The notes under the pieces: model-generated
Seen by the model: the letters and a program-made list of their open reading frames with translations, nothing else
Told to the model about the DNA's origin: nothing
The model's database searches: none
Assembly (NCBI GenBank): GCA_000231825.2
Contig: JH720354.1
Span: 162,965-226,964 of the forward strand
DNA from: Tetrahymena elliotti 4EA
Taxonomy: Eukaryota > Ciliophora > Oligohymenophorea > Hymenostomatida > Tetrahymenidae
DNA length: 64,000 bases
Reading direction: 5' to 3'
Made by a program: the position numbers and the translations under genes
Part shown: one piece after another, positions 40,025 to 51,858 of the stretch
Layout: each line of letters begins with the position of its first letter
How positions within the stretch are numbered: the stretch's first letter is position 1

Positions 40025-41456
40025 AATTTAGACTAGTTAAGTAATTGAAAACTACACAAAAAAAATTTTGCCTAGTAAGAATTAATTTTTAGAAATTAGT
40101 AATTAAAATAGCCAAATAAATGACTATCGATTATCTCTCTTTCAACAATTCTTAAACAAACTAATTTTTATTTGATTTTTAAACATAATTTAACTTGTAT
40201 TTCAAATTAAATTTACAGTTATTTTAGATGTTAAAAACCTTTTTAAAAAGTAATTTCTATTTTCATTTTAATAATCTGACTTACTCAGTTTACTTTTCTT
40301 AAATTATTCTTTTCGAATGAACCTTAATTAAAAGTTATGTAATTTATTTGTTTATGCATTAATTTTGTCATAAATTTTATGGTCTTTGATGGCTTTTTTT
40401 AATAGAATGTCATAAAGAAATAAAGAAGAAAAATTTATTATTTTTGATTGAGTTTTTGTTTATTTTACTTGTAAATCAATTTTTTTTGTTTTTTAGAAAT
40501 TTTTTTCTCATCTTTTTAATCAAAGTTTTTGAGTTAAAAAATTTTTTTGTTAGAAAGTCTAATGACACAATTTTTTGTATTTTTAATACATAGTTCCTCT
40601 AAAAATCTAAAATCTTATGTAAGTTTAAAAAATATTATTAACCCCATTTTAATTGTTAGTTTATAAAAATTAATTCTAATTTATTTTTGCACTATTTAAA
40701 ATAATTTAGATGATTTTTTTAATGGTTTAAATAAATTTATATCCATCCTTGCTTAACTATTTTCATCTATTTTAAACGTCTCATACTTCTTTGATTTTGA
40801 TCATACTTTCTTTCTTTCTTTGTAAAGGTTGAATATTTTTAAATATCAAAATATTAAAATGAATAATAAAAATACTCCTAAAAAATTTGGATTAACTTTT
40901 TGTTTTATTTAGGAAATTAATTTATTTTATTCATGATAAAACTATTTTAGGAAATTTAAAAAGAGGATAATCAAGATTTTAGTAGTTAAATAATTAGAAA
41001 GATACTTAATAGTTGAAAGAGGGTTTAAAGAAGGGGCTAAATATTTAAAATAAAAACAAAGATAAATAAATATATTAATTTAATTTAAGAATTTTTTGAA
41101 AAACTTGAAATACTAAATTGTTTAAAAATTATGCTTACAAATGAATTAGCCATCCATATTATTGAAAGTAATTTTTGGGAATTACTTTTTATAGTAATGA
41201 AAGAATCAAATTAGTTGTTGTTTGTGTTAATTTTGGAATCAAACTTTTTAATCACTTGCTTTGACCTATGCACTTACTTTAATTTTTAATTTACTATCAA
41301 ATGAATGAACGGACTAACTAACTTTAATAAAAATCAAAAAAGGAATAAATAATTTTTGGCTTTTAATATTAAATCAATTTATTAATAATTCATAAAAAAT
41401 TAAGTAAGTAAAAAAAAATAAACATTCATCATAGAGGAATAGTAAAAAATTTAACT
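40025..41456. other. Intergenic, AT-rich
   Basis: About 1.4 kb between two plus-strand genes. Long T and A runs, no convincing frame, RNA or repeat. Confidence 0.6.
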
Positions 41457-43274
41457 ATGGAGTTTGAAGATTTCTAATTTTAAGAAAACACCTTTCCAAT
41501 AAATTAGAATGATAAAATTAATTCAAAAGACTATGCATATTCAATAGATAAAACAAGCGATTAAAATATGTACTCATCTAACTAAATAAGTTTAGAAAGC
41601 TCAAATTTGCTTTTATAATCTGTATCTAATCACGATGTTTCCAATAGTACTTCACATAGTCCTAATAGTAGTGAAGAAACTGGTTTAGATTATTTATAAT
41701 AAGCATGCTTTTATCTAGATCCTAATATGGATGTAGAGCAGGATTTACATGATCTAAGTCAGAAAAAATACAGTCATAGTTACAATCAGTAGCTCCAGCA
41801 ATCCTCAACTACAATTCAGATAAATAGAATAAAAGCTTGTTCCTCGTTGAGTAAATAAAGCGAAAATAATAGTAATTAAAATACCTCTGAATGTTTAATT
41901 GATTTAGAAGATTAAAAATAATTTAGCAGCTCTTTTCAAGTTGCTAATTTGGCTAAATAGAAAGAAAGAGATATTTCATACTAAATTATTGATACTTTAA
42001 GATTTTAATAATATAATTTGTTTGAGCTATTCTGTGATGTTCCTTTTAGTTTAGGATACTATATTCAAGAAGTAGAAAGTGGCTAAATTCGATAAAGAAA
42101 TTGCATATATAACACATTCAAAAAAATTGTTGGTGTTCGCAGCTTTTAAAATGGTATGATGATAGAAGCTACTCTGTAATCTAAGTATACAGCTGCAAAC
42201 CGTTTTAATTTTTTAGTTGATTTTCTGGAGAGTAAGGGTAATAATTAATTACACGATTTAGCGCTCAAGATTTAGACTTTTCAAGAAAGAGTTAACTAAC
42301 TAACTTAAGAAGCCAGCCATATTGTAAACTAAATAAATTTATCAGAAATTAAATAGAATCAAAATTAAAATAATAAATGTTATTGCACAATTTATGACTA
42401 AAGCTGCATGTGCTATTCAGCTAAAAATAATATGTATTCAGAAACGGATTACGATAATGATAGTGAATCAAGCTACACTTCACTCATTTAATAGTGCGGC
42501 AATAATAATAAAAATAATAATTTGGATAGCAGGGAAATAGATCTTAATTTTATGAAAGAAAGATTAAAAGAGAGTTATAAGGTTAAAGATTAAATATTAT
42601 CCAAATAGAGTCCTCTTGATTTTATTTATTTTAAAACATATGTTGTTGATTGGTAAAACCAAGGAAATCTCAAAATAGACAGCTATGGGTTCACTAAAGG
42701 ATATTGTGAACTGATGGGTCTAACATTAAATGAATATAAGTAGCATATCTTGAGAAAAGGATTTATGGAAAATGTTAATTATGATTGTAAAGTTAAATTT
42801 ATGTTTCCTTATTTTACAAATTACCCTTGGGGAGTAAAGAACGAAGGTTTGTCCAGGTGTGGATAAATGGTATTTACTACACATGATAATATTGTATTCA
42901 CTGGTAAAACAATTGTAGAAACCCACAATCTCTCTTACTAATTTGACAAAGAACATAATTTCGACACACATCTTTGCAACACTCTACTATTTGTTAAGGT
43001 AGAAGTGGAAGAAGAAGTTCTTTTAAATATTTATTAAATCAGAAGATAAAGAGGAACTCGATCGATTTATGATGATAAAGATGATGAAGAATGCGATTTC
43101 TACTATTCATAAGAATCTTAGTCTTTTTTAGAGAGGTACTATAAAGACATCTATGGTCCTCAATATGCAGAAAAAAAGCAACTCAGAAGATGTGAGTATG
43201 TAGAAATACCCTAGCCTTCATAAAAGTAGAAGCTCACTAAATATCCATTTAAATAAACTTAACAAAAAAGTTGA
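41457..43274 (+). CDS. Unknown protein, 605 residues, with a possible PAS-like segment
   Basis: Single exon from ATG 41457 to TGA 43272-43274. Residues 1-180 are Ser/Asn/Gln-rich and likely disordered. Residues of about 185-300 are helical, with a probable coiled coil (LKIQTFQERVNQLTQEASHI). A Cys cluster follows (CYCTIYDQSCMCYSA at about residue 310). Residues of about 385-520 look folded. The stretch YGFTKGYCELMGLTLNEYKQ resembles the start of a PAS domain, and downstream strands (MVFTTHDNIVFTGKTIVETH) would fit the sheet, but this is weak evidence. The end is acidic then basic. No membrane segment. A sensory or transcription-related role would be consistent with a PAS fold plus disordered N-terminus but is not shown. 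Confidence 0.8.
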
Positions 43275-45355
43275 AAACAAAAAAAAAGTAAAATAATTAC
43301 TAAAAAGTAATAAATATTGACAGGCATAAAAATAAGTAAAAGACACAACCAATCAATAAACATACCTACAGAACTACTTATTTCTCAAATAATATTTTAA
43401 ATAACTTATAAGATAAAATAGATGAATAATTAAAAATAGATAAACAATTCCTAGTAAACAAATTCTAATTGTAAATTTTAAAAATAATTAACAAAACATT
43501 TTTTACCAAAATATCATATAATATTAATTCACACTATCAACCAAACAAATTAAATAATAAAATAATTAAGCATTATGTTTGTTTCATTCTTACATCTTTT
43601 TATATTTCAAAAGACTATTAAAAATACCATTTAACACATTTTTTTATTAATATTGTAGTAACTCAAATTTTTTAGATTTACAAAATTATCTATGTATGAT
43701 ATTGATCTGAAATTTAGAATTTTAATTTTTTCATTAATTTTAATCTTATTTGTTTTATTAACTGTAAATTAAGACCATCAAATCTACTTCAATACTCAAT
43801 AACATTAAATTCCAAAATGTGAGTAAAAGAATTTTTTTTGATCAAGAGTTATTTATTTTTATCATTATTCAAATTTGAAAATTAGTGTTTAAATAATTTT
43901 TTATTTTTAATTAATTAGCCATAACAAAAACTGGCATAAAAACTAGAAAAAAAACATCTGAAAACTAGAAACAATATCTATTTGGTTACTTACTTTAAAT
44001 ACATTATTTTCTTAAAATGCTTGGTAATTGAATCAGTTTACAGATTAAACTATCTATTCTATCTTTATAAAAATACATTAGTTAACTTCAAAATCAATAT
44101 TTTTAAAAGGCAAAATATGAGTAAGCGATCAATTTTTAAATCTTAAAAATATTAAATTATTTAAAATCTATGTTTTCAAAACTTTTTTAATTTATTTCAA
44201 GGTTTAGAAATTTTAGAATTTCTAAATGTAAGTATATTTTTGTTTCTTACCTAAATATATAAAAGCTTGAATAATCTGATAATTTTTAGTCTTTGCATTT
44301 TCATCTCATTTAATATTAAATATTTATTTTCAAATTTTGCTAGTAAAATTTAATATTATTTTATTAATGAGCAAACAAACATACGAAATAAATATTCAAA
44401 CTTATTATTGAAAAAAATAATTTGTAAATTGAATTGATTTTAAAAAATAAATTTAAATTTTCTCAAACTGTTTACATATTAATGTTTAAATGATCAAAAA
44501 TCATTTTGGTATGAAGAGTTTGTTTATTCAAATAAGAAAAAATTACCAATAAAATCTTCACAAAAATATGTTTAATTTCCCAACCAACATATAATTTTTA
44601 ATTGGAGTTAACTTTTATTTCGAAAGTTTTATTTTTTTTTCACATTCTTATTTCTTGATCAATCTTATTTTTAAAAATAAATATTTTTTACAATAATTTT
44701 TAGAAGCAAAATAAATTTAAGAAAAAAGATATTCATAATTTTTTACTCTTTGTAGTAAATTAGTAATATATTTAAAATATTCTTTTTGTGTTTTTTTAGT
44801 AAAAAATATTATTGTTATATAATTTTTGAATAAACCTGAATCTGTTTGTTTATTTATTTATATTTTAAGCTAATAAAACAAAAAAGTACTGGGTAATAAT
44901 ACAATTTAAACACATAAATTTTATTCCATTATTCAGTTTCAATTAGAAATAACTTAAATAAACTCATTTTTAATATTTTAAATTTACTAAATAAATTTTG
45001 ATAACAAATTATCCTATTATTAATGATCTAAAAAAAATACTTTTTTATTTTGAAAAAGAAATTGATGGGAAAAGACTAATTTAAATTTTAGATAGCTTAA
45101 TTTACTTCCAGGAATTTTCATTTTTTAAATTTTTTAGCACTCAATTTAACCAGAATTGTTTACATTATTTGCTTTGAAGTCTATAGAAGGCAAGGAATTT
45201 ATTTGATAATCAAAGAAATTTAACTAAGTCTATTCGAAAAATAAGTGAGATCCTCTACTCCTTATATTGCAATTAAATTTTGATTGTTTATAATCAAAAT
45301 ATTATAATTTTAAGATATTTATAGATAATCAAAATTCAATTAATTTAAAGGTAAA
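43275..45355. other. Intergenic, AT-rich
   Basis: About 2.1 kb of A/T-rich DNA between two plus-strand genes. Short TGA-free frames occur by chance only. No RNA gene, transposon or ordered repeat seen. Confidence 0.55.
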
Positions 45356-48287
45356 ATGATAAATAGAATTATTTTATTAGCGCTTGTTTTAACTCTTATT
45401 TAAAGCAAATTGACCATTTTATCACCTCAAGAGCTTGCAGATTAATTAGGTACTTTTAATATTACATGATGTTATCTATAAAAAACCAAAAATATTAGAA
45501 TTATTCAACTTATTAATTAACTTAATAATTATTATTTATTAGGAGATGATATTGGATATTCTTTAGCTAACTATGGTAATTCCCCATATGGTTCTACTTT
45601 CATTGGCGTTGTAGCTGTCTCTGATCCAATTCATGGCTGCTAAGATCTCTCCTAAAAATATGATGTAAGAATATAGAGATAATAATATTAATTCTAAATT
45701 GAAATAAATAAATAGTTAATGAAAAGCAAGAATTCAATAAAAATGTTTAAAGATAAGGCAAAAAGAAAATACTTTTTAATAAAATAATAAATTTTCAATA
45801 GAAAAATTTGATCAAAATAGATTTTAAACAATATTTTTTATTTATAGATCAACTTAGAAGAAACTGAAGAATCTTAGTTAAAAACAGAAGCAGCAACAGT
45901 TTATTTAATTGAAAGAGGATAATGCTCATTTGTGACTAAAAGTCGTAATGCCTAAAATTCCAATGGTAAAGTAGCTATAATTTTCAATCATAAAAAGAAT
46001 GAGGGAGTTAATGATATAGTATTAATGGACTAATCAGATCACAGTGGTAATTTTCTATTTCTATTTTCTAAAAATGGATCAAATATTTTTACTATTTATC
46101 TGATGCGATAAATCAAAACATAAAAAGTAAAAAATCTTTTTTTGATTTACAAAAAGGTAAGGGTTTGATGATATCAACAATCTTTGTTACAAAATAAACT
46201 GGAGAAACTATCTTAAACTATATTAAAGATCACTAAAGCCAATCAGTGACTATTAAATTATAATACCAAAGAGTAAATATTCCAAATTAAATTAATATTT
46301 TTTAGATTGTTTCAAAATTATTTTTTTTTAGAATTGCAATCAATCCTCAAAAAATCATTTGGATTTCATTATAGATTTTATTTTAACAATAGAAATCATT
46401 GAAAAAAATAAATCTTGTTTTATATTATTTTTAAATATACAATCAATATTTTGTTGATCCCTTAAACTCAAAGAAGGAAGTAAACAAACAAACAAACAAA
46501 CAAACAAACAAATAAATAAACAAACAAACCAAGTTTTAAAGAATAAATAAGAATAGACTTATTAAAATTATTTTGATGATAATAAATTAAACAAATAACA
46601 TTTAATACAAATTTTTATCAATATTTATTTTTAAGAGCTAAAATAGCAAATTTTGATTAAGCTGCTTAAAAAATAACTAACTTATAATTGTATTTTATTA
46701 AAGCCTTAAGGTAAAGATAAGAATAAAATAAAATTTTGGATGAGTTCTATGGACAGTTCATCTTATGAGTTTTTAGCTAATTTCTACAAACATTATAAAG
46801 ACTTATAAGCTGAGAATGTAGATATTCAATTTACTCCTCACTACTTGACTTAATCAGATAATGATGAAACAAAACAAAAGGAGCACTGTATTTCTAAAGG
46901 AAAATATTGCAACCCCGAGTTCTGTAGATTAATTTATTAAATCGATTATTATATTTAAATAATTTATTGGCTAATAGAAATAGGTGGATCTGATTTACAT
47001 AATAGAGAAGTTGTTCTTGAAGATTTAAGATAAATTTTGCTTTTCTAACTTGACAGTGAAGCTTGGTGGAGATATGTTCTGCTTTTTAAAGAAAATTGTG
47101 TTGAATAGGAAAATGTTAACATATCTGAATGCTCAGAAAAAACAATAGCTTTTTCGGGTTTAACTCCAACTCTTTTGAAGAAACTTAAAACTTCCTTTAG
47201 TGAATCATTTGTTCCAAGTAGCACAACTGATGATGAATATGCTATTAATGAAAATTCAGTTTTTGAAGCAGAAAGAAAAAAATAATACTATCAATCTGTA
47301 ACTATCCTTCCTACTCTTATATTCAATGGAAATTACTTTAGAGTAAAAAAAATTATTTTTTTTCATTACCCAAAATATATTTTATCTGTCTAAAATTAAA
47401 ATTTCAGTTAAGAATACTAAAAAAAGTATTTAAAATTCTAAAACAAACAAATTAAAAATACTAAATAAATAAATAATTGCTCTATTGATAAACACAAACT
47501 AACTAACTATCATAGCTAAACTATTTAATAAATACTTAATCTATAGCTTAAAAACTATTAAAATTTATAGCTCTTAAACTAATACATTTTTTTAAGATAA
47601 ACATTATTTATTTATTAGGTATTTTAAATAAATTGAATAACTATCTTTTGATTGTTTATTGAATTGCCATTAAGCATTAATTTGATAAATATAAAATTAA
47701 AATAGCTATATGCCAAAATTGATTTATCTTTTTTAATAAGGATTCAGAAATTAAAATAAAAAATATTATCAGAAAATGGTTAATTGGAAAAATATTTTGA
47801 TCTAATAAATTACTTTTAAAAATATTAAAAGTTTTAAAAAAATTTGTTTGCTTATTTGTTAGCTAAGTTTATTAAACAACATTTGTAAATAATTTAAAAG
47901 GGTGATATAACACAAGATTCTGCAATTTATGAATATGTTTGCTCTTCTTTTATACCAAAGCCAGAAAGCTGTTTAAATTCATATAAAGAATGGAAAGATT
48001 TCAAGAATAGTAAATAATTAAATTGTATGATAAATCTTATTTTAATAAACTTTTTTTTATTAGAAAAAATCTAAAATAAATAAGGCTCATCTCAACAAGG
48101 TATTCGTTTTGGTCTAATAATTTTTATAGTTCTACTCATTTTTGGAATCTTGTTGATTATGCTCTACATCTACAAGAGAATGGTTAAGAAGGAAATCAGT
48201 GAAAGTATGGGATCTCAAGTAAATTTAGCTATCTCTAACTATTTTGCTCTTAACGACACACAATCATCAAACAAAAATAAGAAATGA
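45356..48287 (+). CDS. Vacuolar sorting receptor (BP-80/VSR-like)
   Basis: Type I membrane cargo receptor of the plant VSR type, moving soluble hydrolases from Golgi to lysosome-like or secretory compartments. Eight exons (45356-45449, 45543-45664, 45848-46046, 46157-46272, 46704-46923, 46978-47342, 47901-48009, 48064-48287) join to 482 residues. A signal peptide (IILLALVLTLIQSK) precedes a protease-associated domain: GYSLANYGNSPYGSTFIGVV, then YLIERGQCSFVTKSRNAQN, then VLMDQSDHSG. The VSR core follows: KFWMSSMDSSSYEFLANFYK, DIQFTPHYLT, HCISKGKYCNPEF, VVLEDLRQILLFQ. Near 422-444 is the membrane helix RFGLIIFIVLLIFGILLIML. The tail has NYFAL, a YxxPhi sorting signal at the position of YMPL in plant VSRs. 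It lacks the EGF-like repeats of plant receptors. Well supported by homology along its length. Confidence 0.93.
46482..46529 (+). repeat. CAAA/TAAA microsatellite in an intron
   Basis: About twelve tetranucleotide units inside the 431 bp fourth intron (46273-46703) of the sorting-receptor gene. Simple repeat; being intronic it is free to vary in length. Confidence 0.85.
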
Positions 48288-48820
48288 AAGCCTTATTTTT
48301 ACTTTTAAATATTTTACTTTGTATATAAATTGCTTTTTACTATTGTTTAAATATTTTGTAATTTTACACTTTATTATCAGCTTAAATATTTTTTCTGCTT
48401 TAATTATATCCTAATTCTTATTATGATATTTGTTTGATATTTTAATGGTGCTAACATATGCATTTAACAAAATAAAATCAACTCAATTAAGTCAATAAAT
48501 TTTTGAGTAGTTATCATTAAAAATGTTAAAATTAGTAAGGAATGATGAATGAATCAATTGTCTGTTTGTTTGCCTGAAAGATTTCTAAAGTTATTATTTA
48601 GTTATAGAAAATATTTAGTTTTTTTTTTTATTCTGATGTAAAGGTTTTGAAAAAAAGATTTAGAATAACAAAGTAAGTGAAATAAATACAAAACAATTCT
48701 AATAAAAAGTTTGAATATTTATTATCTCTTAAAAATACAATTAGGAGTTAGTATTTATTTATATTTCATAAATACTTCAATTTATTTTTGATTTTAGCTT
48801 TAACTTTATCAGATAGTTTG
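48288..48820. other. Intergenic or 5' region of the PhoD gene
   Basis: About 530 bp between the sorting receptor and the PhoD-like gene. A TTTTAG at 48791-48796, followed by an open in-frame stretch running into the chosen PhoD start, could be a splice acceptor. If so, an upstream exon with a signal peptide may lie here. I could not identify that exon with confidence. Confidence 0.5.
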
Positions 48821-50826
48821 ATGACTGCCATTCCTTAAATATTTCAAGCTATTTCTATGATAAGCTATCTCTTCTTTCATTGGAAAGGAGCTTTAGACCA
48901 CTAATCTATTTAATTAAAAATATTTGTAAATAGAAATCACATCATTTATGTAAAATAATGGTATCTCATATATTTTGAGGATTAGACTGATAATTTTATT
49001 TCTTTGGAACTACCTCTAGCTACTACGCTAGATCCTATACATATTAATTTAAAGAATTTGAAGCCATTAACTAAATACAGATACCTTTTCCACTTTGAGT
49101 AGCTAGCTAACTTTAATACTTAAAATGTTGAAAATAAATATGAATTATTTTAGTTTAAAACTTTGTAAGTACCTTATTAAAAGCAGAATTTGAGCTTTTC
49201 ATTCAGTAGCTGTGCCAAGACAGGCTCAGAGAATCATGTTTTTTAAGATATAATGGATCTTTTCCCAGAACATCAGTTTTTTATTTAAATGGGAGATATT
49301 TATTATGGGGATATAAATCATAATTAAGAAACTCTTTATGATGAATGTAAAAATTAATTTCTACTGTCTAAAATTTTAAATTCAATAGATAAAACAAAAA
49401 ATATTTATTAAATGTTTTTATTGATTTTATAAAACATTTTTTTATAAAAGAAATTCAATTTATATCAAATCCATAACATTTTAAAGAATTTCTTGAATTT
49501 AACCTCATCTTTGATTTAATGGGATAAGTTACAGAAATATTTATCCTTTTTTTACTTATACTAAAGCTTATTATAGAATGTTTGAGAGTAAGATCTAGAA
49601 CAAATTTTATTAGTACTACCCTCTAATGTATATTTGGGATGATCACGATTTTGGTGATAATAATTCTGGAGAATTTTCTCCTGGAAAGATAGCTGCAACA
49701 ACTGTTTACTTGAAAAATGTACCTCACTATCCTTTAAGATAGTTGCCAGAAAATCTACCTCCAAAGGTATTTTTCTATATTTTTTATGCTTTAATTACAT
49801 AATTATTAAATTGAATGAATAGTACTTGAATGCAGAAGGTATTTACTAATATTTTATTGCAGGACAAACTCTTTTTGTAGTTATGGATTTAAGAACTCAT
49901 TTTAGAAGTGATGAAAGAGCTATGGATGAAAAGTAGTTAGCATGGGTGCTAGAAATTCTTGATTGGTGTAAACAAAATAATAATATTGATAATTTGATTG
50001 TCGTTAGTTCTATACCATGGTTAGGAAAAGATTGGGTTTCATTTAAATAATAAAGATCCATAATAGGGTAAAAAATAAATGAAGTCATGAAAGTAAAATA
50101 AAATGTACTTTTAATCAGCGGAGACAGCCATATGAATGCATTCGACAATGGATATAATAATGATGCAGGAGGATTTGCACATTGTGTCTCAAGTCCGATG
50201 GATAAAACTCCAAGTTGTAAGGGAGGTAAATATACATTTGGTCCTTTCTCTGGTAATTCGTAGTATTCAACACTGGATATTATTTATGATCCTCAAACTT
50301 AAATTAATTGCTTTATTGTTTAAGGGTAATTTAATTAAATTTCTTCATATCAAAATTTTGCTTTAAATTTTAAATTGTTTAAAAAAGGTGGAGAAGTAAA
50401 GATATTTTATACAAATATAATTCATGCAATAAGGAAGATAGAGAGTTAACTAAAAGCAACTCTTGTTTTACTTCAGTTCTCCAAATAGTTATCAATAGTG
50501 TTGTCCTACTTTTATTAATTTCAATAGCATTAGTATTAGTTTGTTGGTGTTCTAAAAAATTTTCTAATTAGCTTTCTTAACAAAAAGAAGTTTAGAAGTA
50601 TGAAATATTAGGAAAAAAAAATAATTAAGAATAAAATTAGAATTTACATGCTTTCACATTTGACTAAAAGCAAGGTAAAATAGCTAATTTTGGATAAAAA
50701 AATATTTCTGCATCTCCATTGAATGAAATTGAATGTGAAAAGTTTGTAAATTAAATGAATCCTACAAATTAAATTCCACCTTTTCACAATAGCATTGACA
50801 TTAAAAATAATATTGATAATATTTGA
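48821..50826 (+). CDS. PhoD-like metallophosphatase with C-terminal membrane anchor
   Basis: Calcineurin-like phosphoesterase of the alkaline phosphatase D family, hydrolysing phosphate mono- or diesters with a bimetal centre. Four exons (48821-49346, 49567-49766, 49823-50325, 50388-50826) join to 555 residues. Motifs in order are SFSFSSCAKTGSENHVFQDI, QMGDIYYGDINHN (Asp159), MYIWDDHDFGDNNS, LFVVMDLRTHFRS, and LLISGDSHMNAFDN (Asp343, His345), matching the metal ligands of PhoD enzymes. After NCFIVQGWRSKDILYKYNSC comes one strong membrane helix (VVLLLLISIALVLVCWC) and a Gln/Asn-rich tail of about 90 residues, likely cytosolic. The catalytic part would then face the lumen or the outside, which calls for a signal peptide; none is clear after the chosen ATG, so the true start may be in an upstream exon. 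Confidence 0.88.
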
Positions 50827-51858
50827 AAAGTGCTCTTTAATTTTAAATTTATTTTCTATCTATATATCTAAGTATCTGTGTATCCATTTAAGTATTTTTA
50901 ATGTAATAACTTATCTCATTCTCTTCAAAGATTATTTTTAGAGAAAAATATTAATAAGATTCTAATAACAAGATAATGTTAAAGAAGATTTCTTCGAATC
51001 GGAATTCAAAAATAATTATTTCAAATATTTCTAAAAATATTTCAATTTATTTGGAAGTTAAATAAAATGTTCATTAGAATAATATTCTTCTGTCTCAATT
51101 AAGAAATAATTATAAATACTACTGAAAAGAACATTCACCTTTTTGGCTTGAAAAATAGAGTTTTCAGTATTTTCAATTTTTAAAAAAGTGAAACTTAAAA
51201 CAAATATGTAATAAATAATTAAATTAAATCATAAACCATTTTAAGTATTCATTTATCTCAGTGTTTTTCAAATATTTTTATAAATTAAATTTCAGTAATA
51301 AATTATTAATTAGCTCAATCATCTTCAAATTCAATTTGAAGAAAAATCGTAAATAAAACTAAAAAAATAATCCAAGTTTTTGTGAAAAAGGTTAGAAAAT
51401 AAAAATAATTTTATCTATAATTTTCATTCAAATGAAAAGTATTAAATTTATTTGAGATAAATTTATATATAATTTTAGCTGATTTTTATTTAGTTTAAAT
51501 TGATTTTCAACTAATTTTACAACAACGAGGCTGGTCGCCAATGGCCTTTAAAGAGAGATAAAATAACTTTTCACTAATTTTTTAAGAAGATTAATTTTTT
51601 GATTGAGAGCAAAAAAGATTCTTGAACTGAATCAGATTCTTTTGCAATTAATAAAATATATATATATAAAAATTGAAAGGATATTATCAAAAGTATTATA
51701 ATTTTCATAGGAAATTAAAACTTAATATAATTTTAAAAACAATTAATTAAATATTAATTAGCTTAATTGCAAGCAAATTTACAGTGTGTTTTTAAGTACC
51801 TTTTTATTCTGAACACCCTTGTCTTTATTTTTGAAAACATAATTTAAAGAACAATATA
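50827..51858. other. Intergenic with a GC-rich hairpin-like island
   Basis: About 1 kb of AT-rich DNA. Its one distinctive element is a GC-rich patch at 51524-51546, able to form a small hairpin. It lies about 310 bp before the next start codon. No other feature is visible. Confidence 0.55.
51524..51546. other. GC-rich island with hairpin potential
   Basis: About 23 bp of mostly G and C in an otherwise almost pure A/T spacer. GGC pairs with GCC, and TGG pairs with CCA around a TCG loop, with a three-base bulge on the 3' side. It could be part of a small RNA gene or a protein-binding site. Its limits and function are unknown. Confidence 0.4.

Noticed and set aside
49897..50148. Minus-strand 83-residue frame
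   Set aside because: Antisense shadow of the PhoD catalytic exon.
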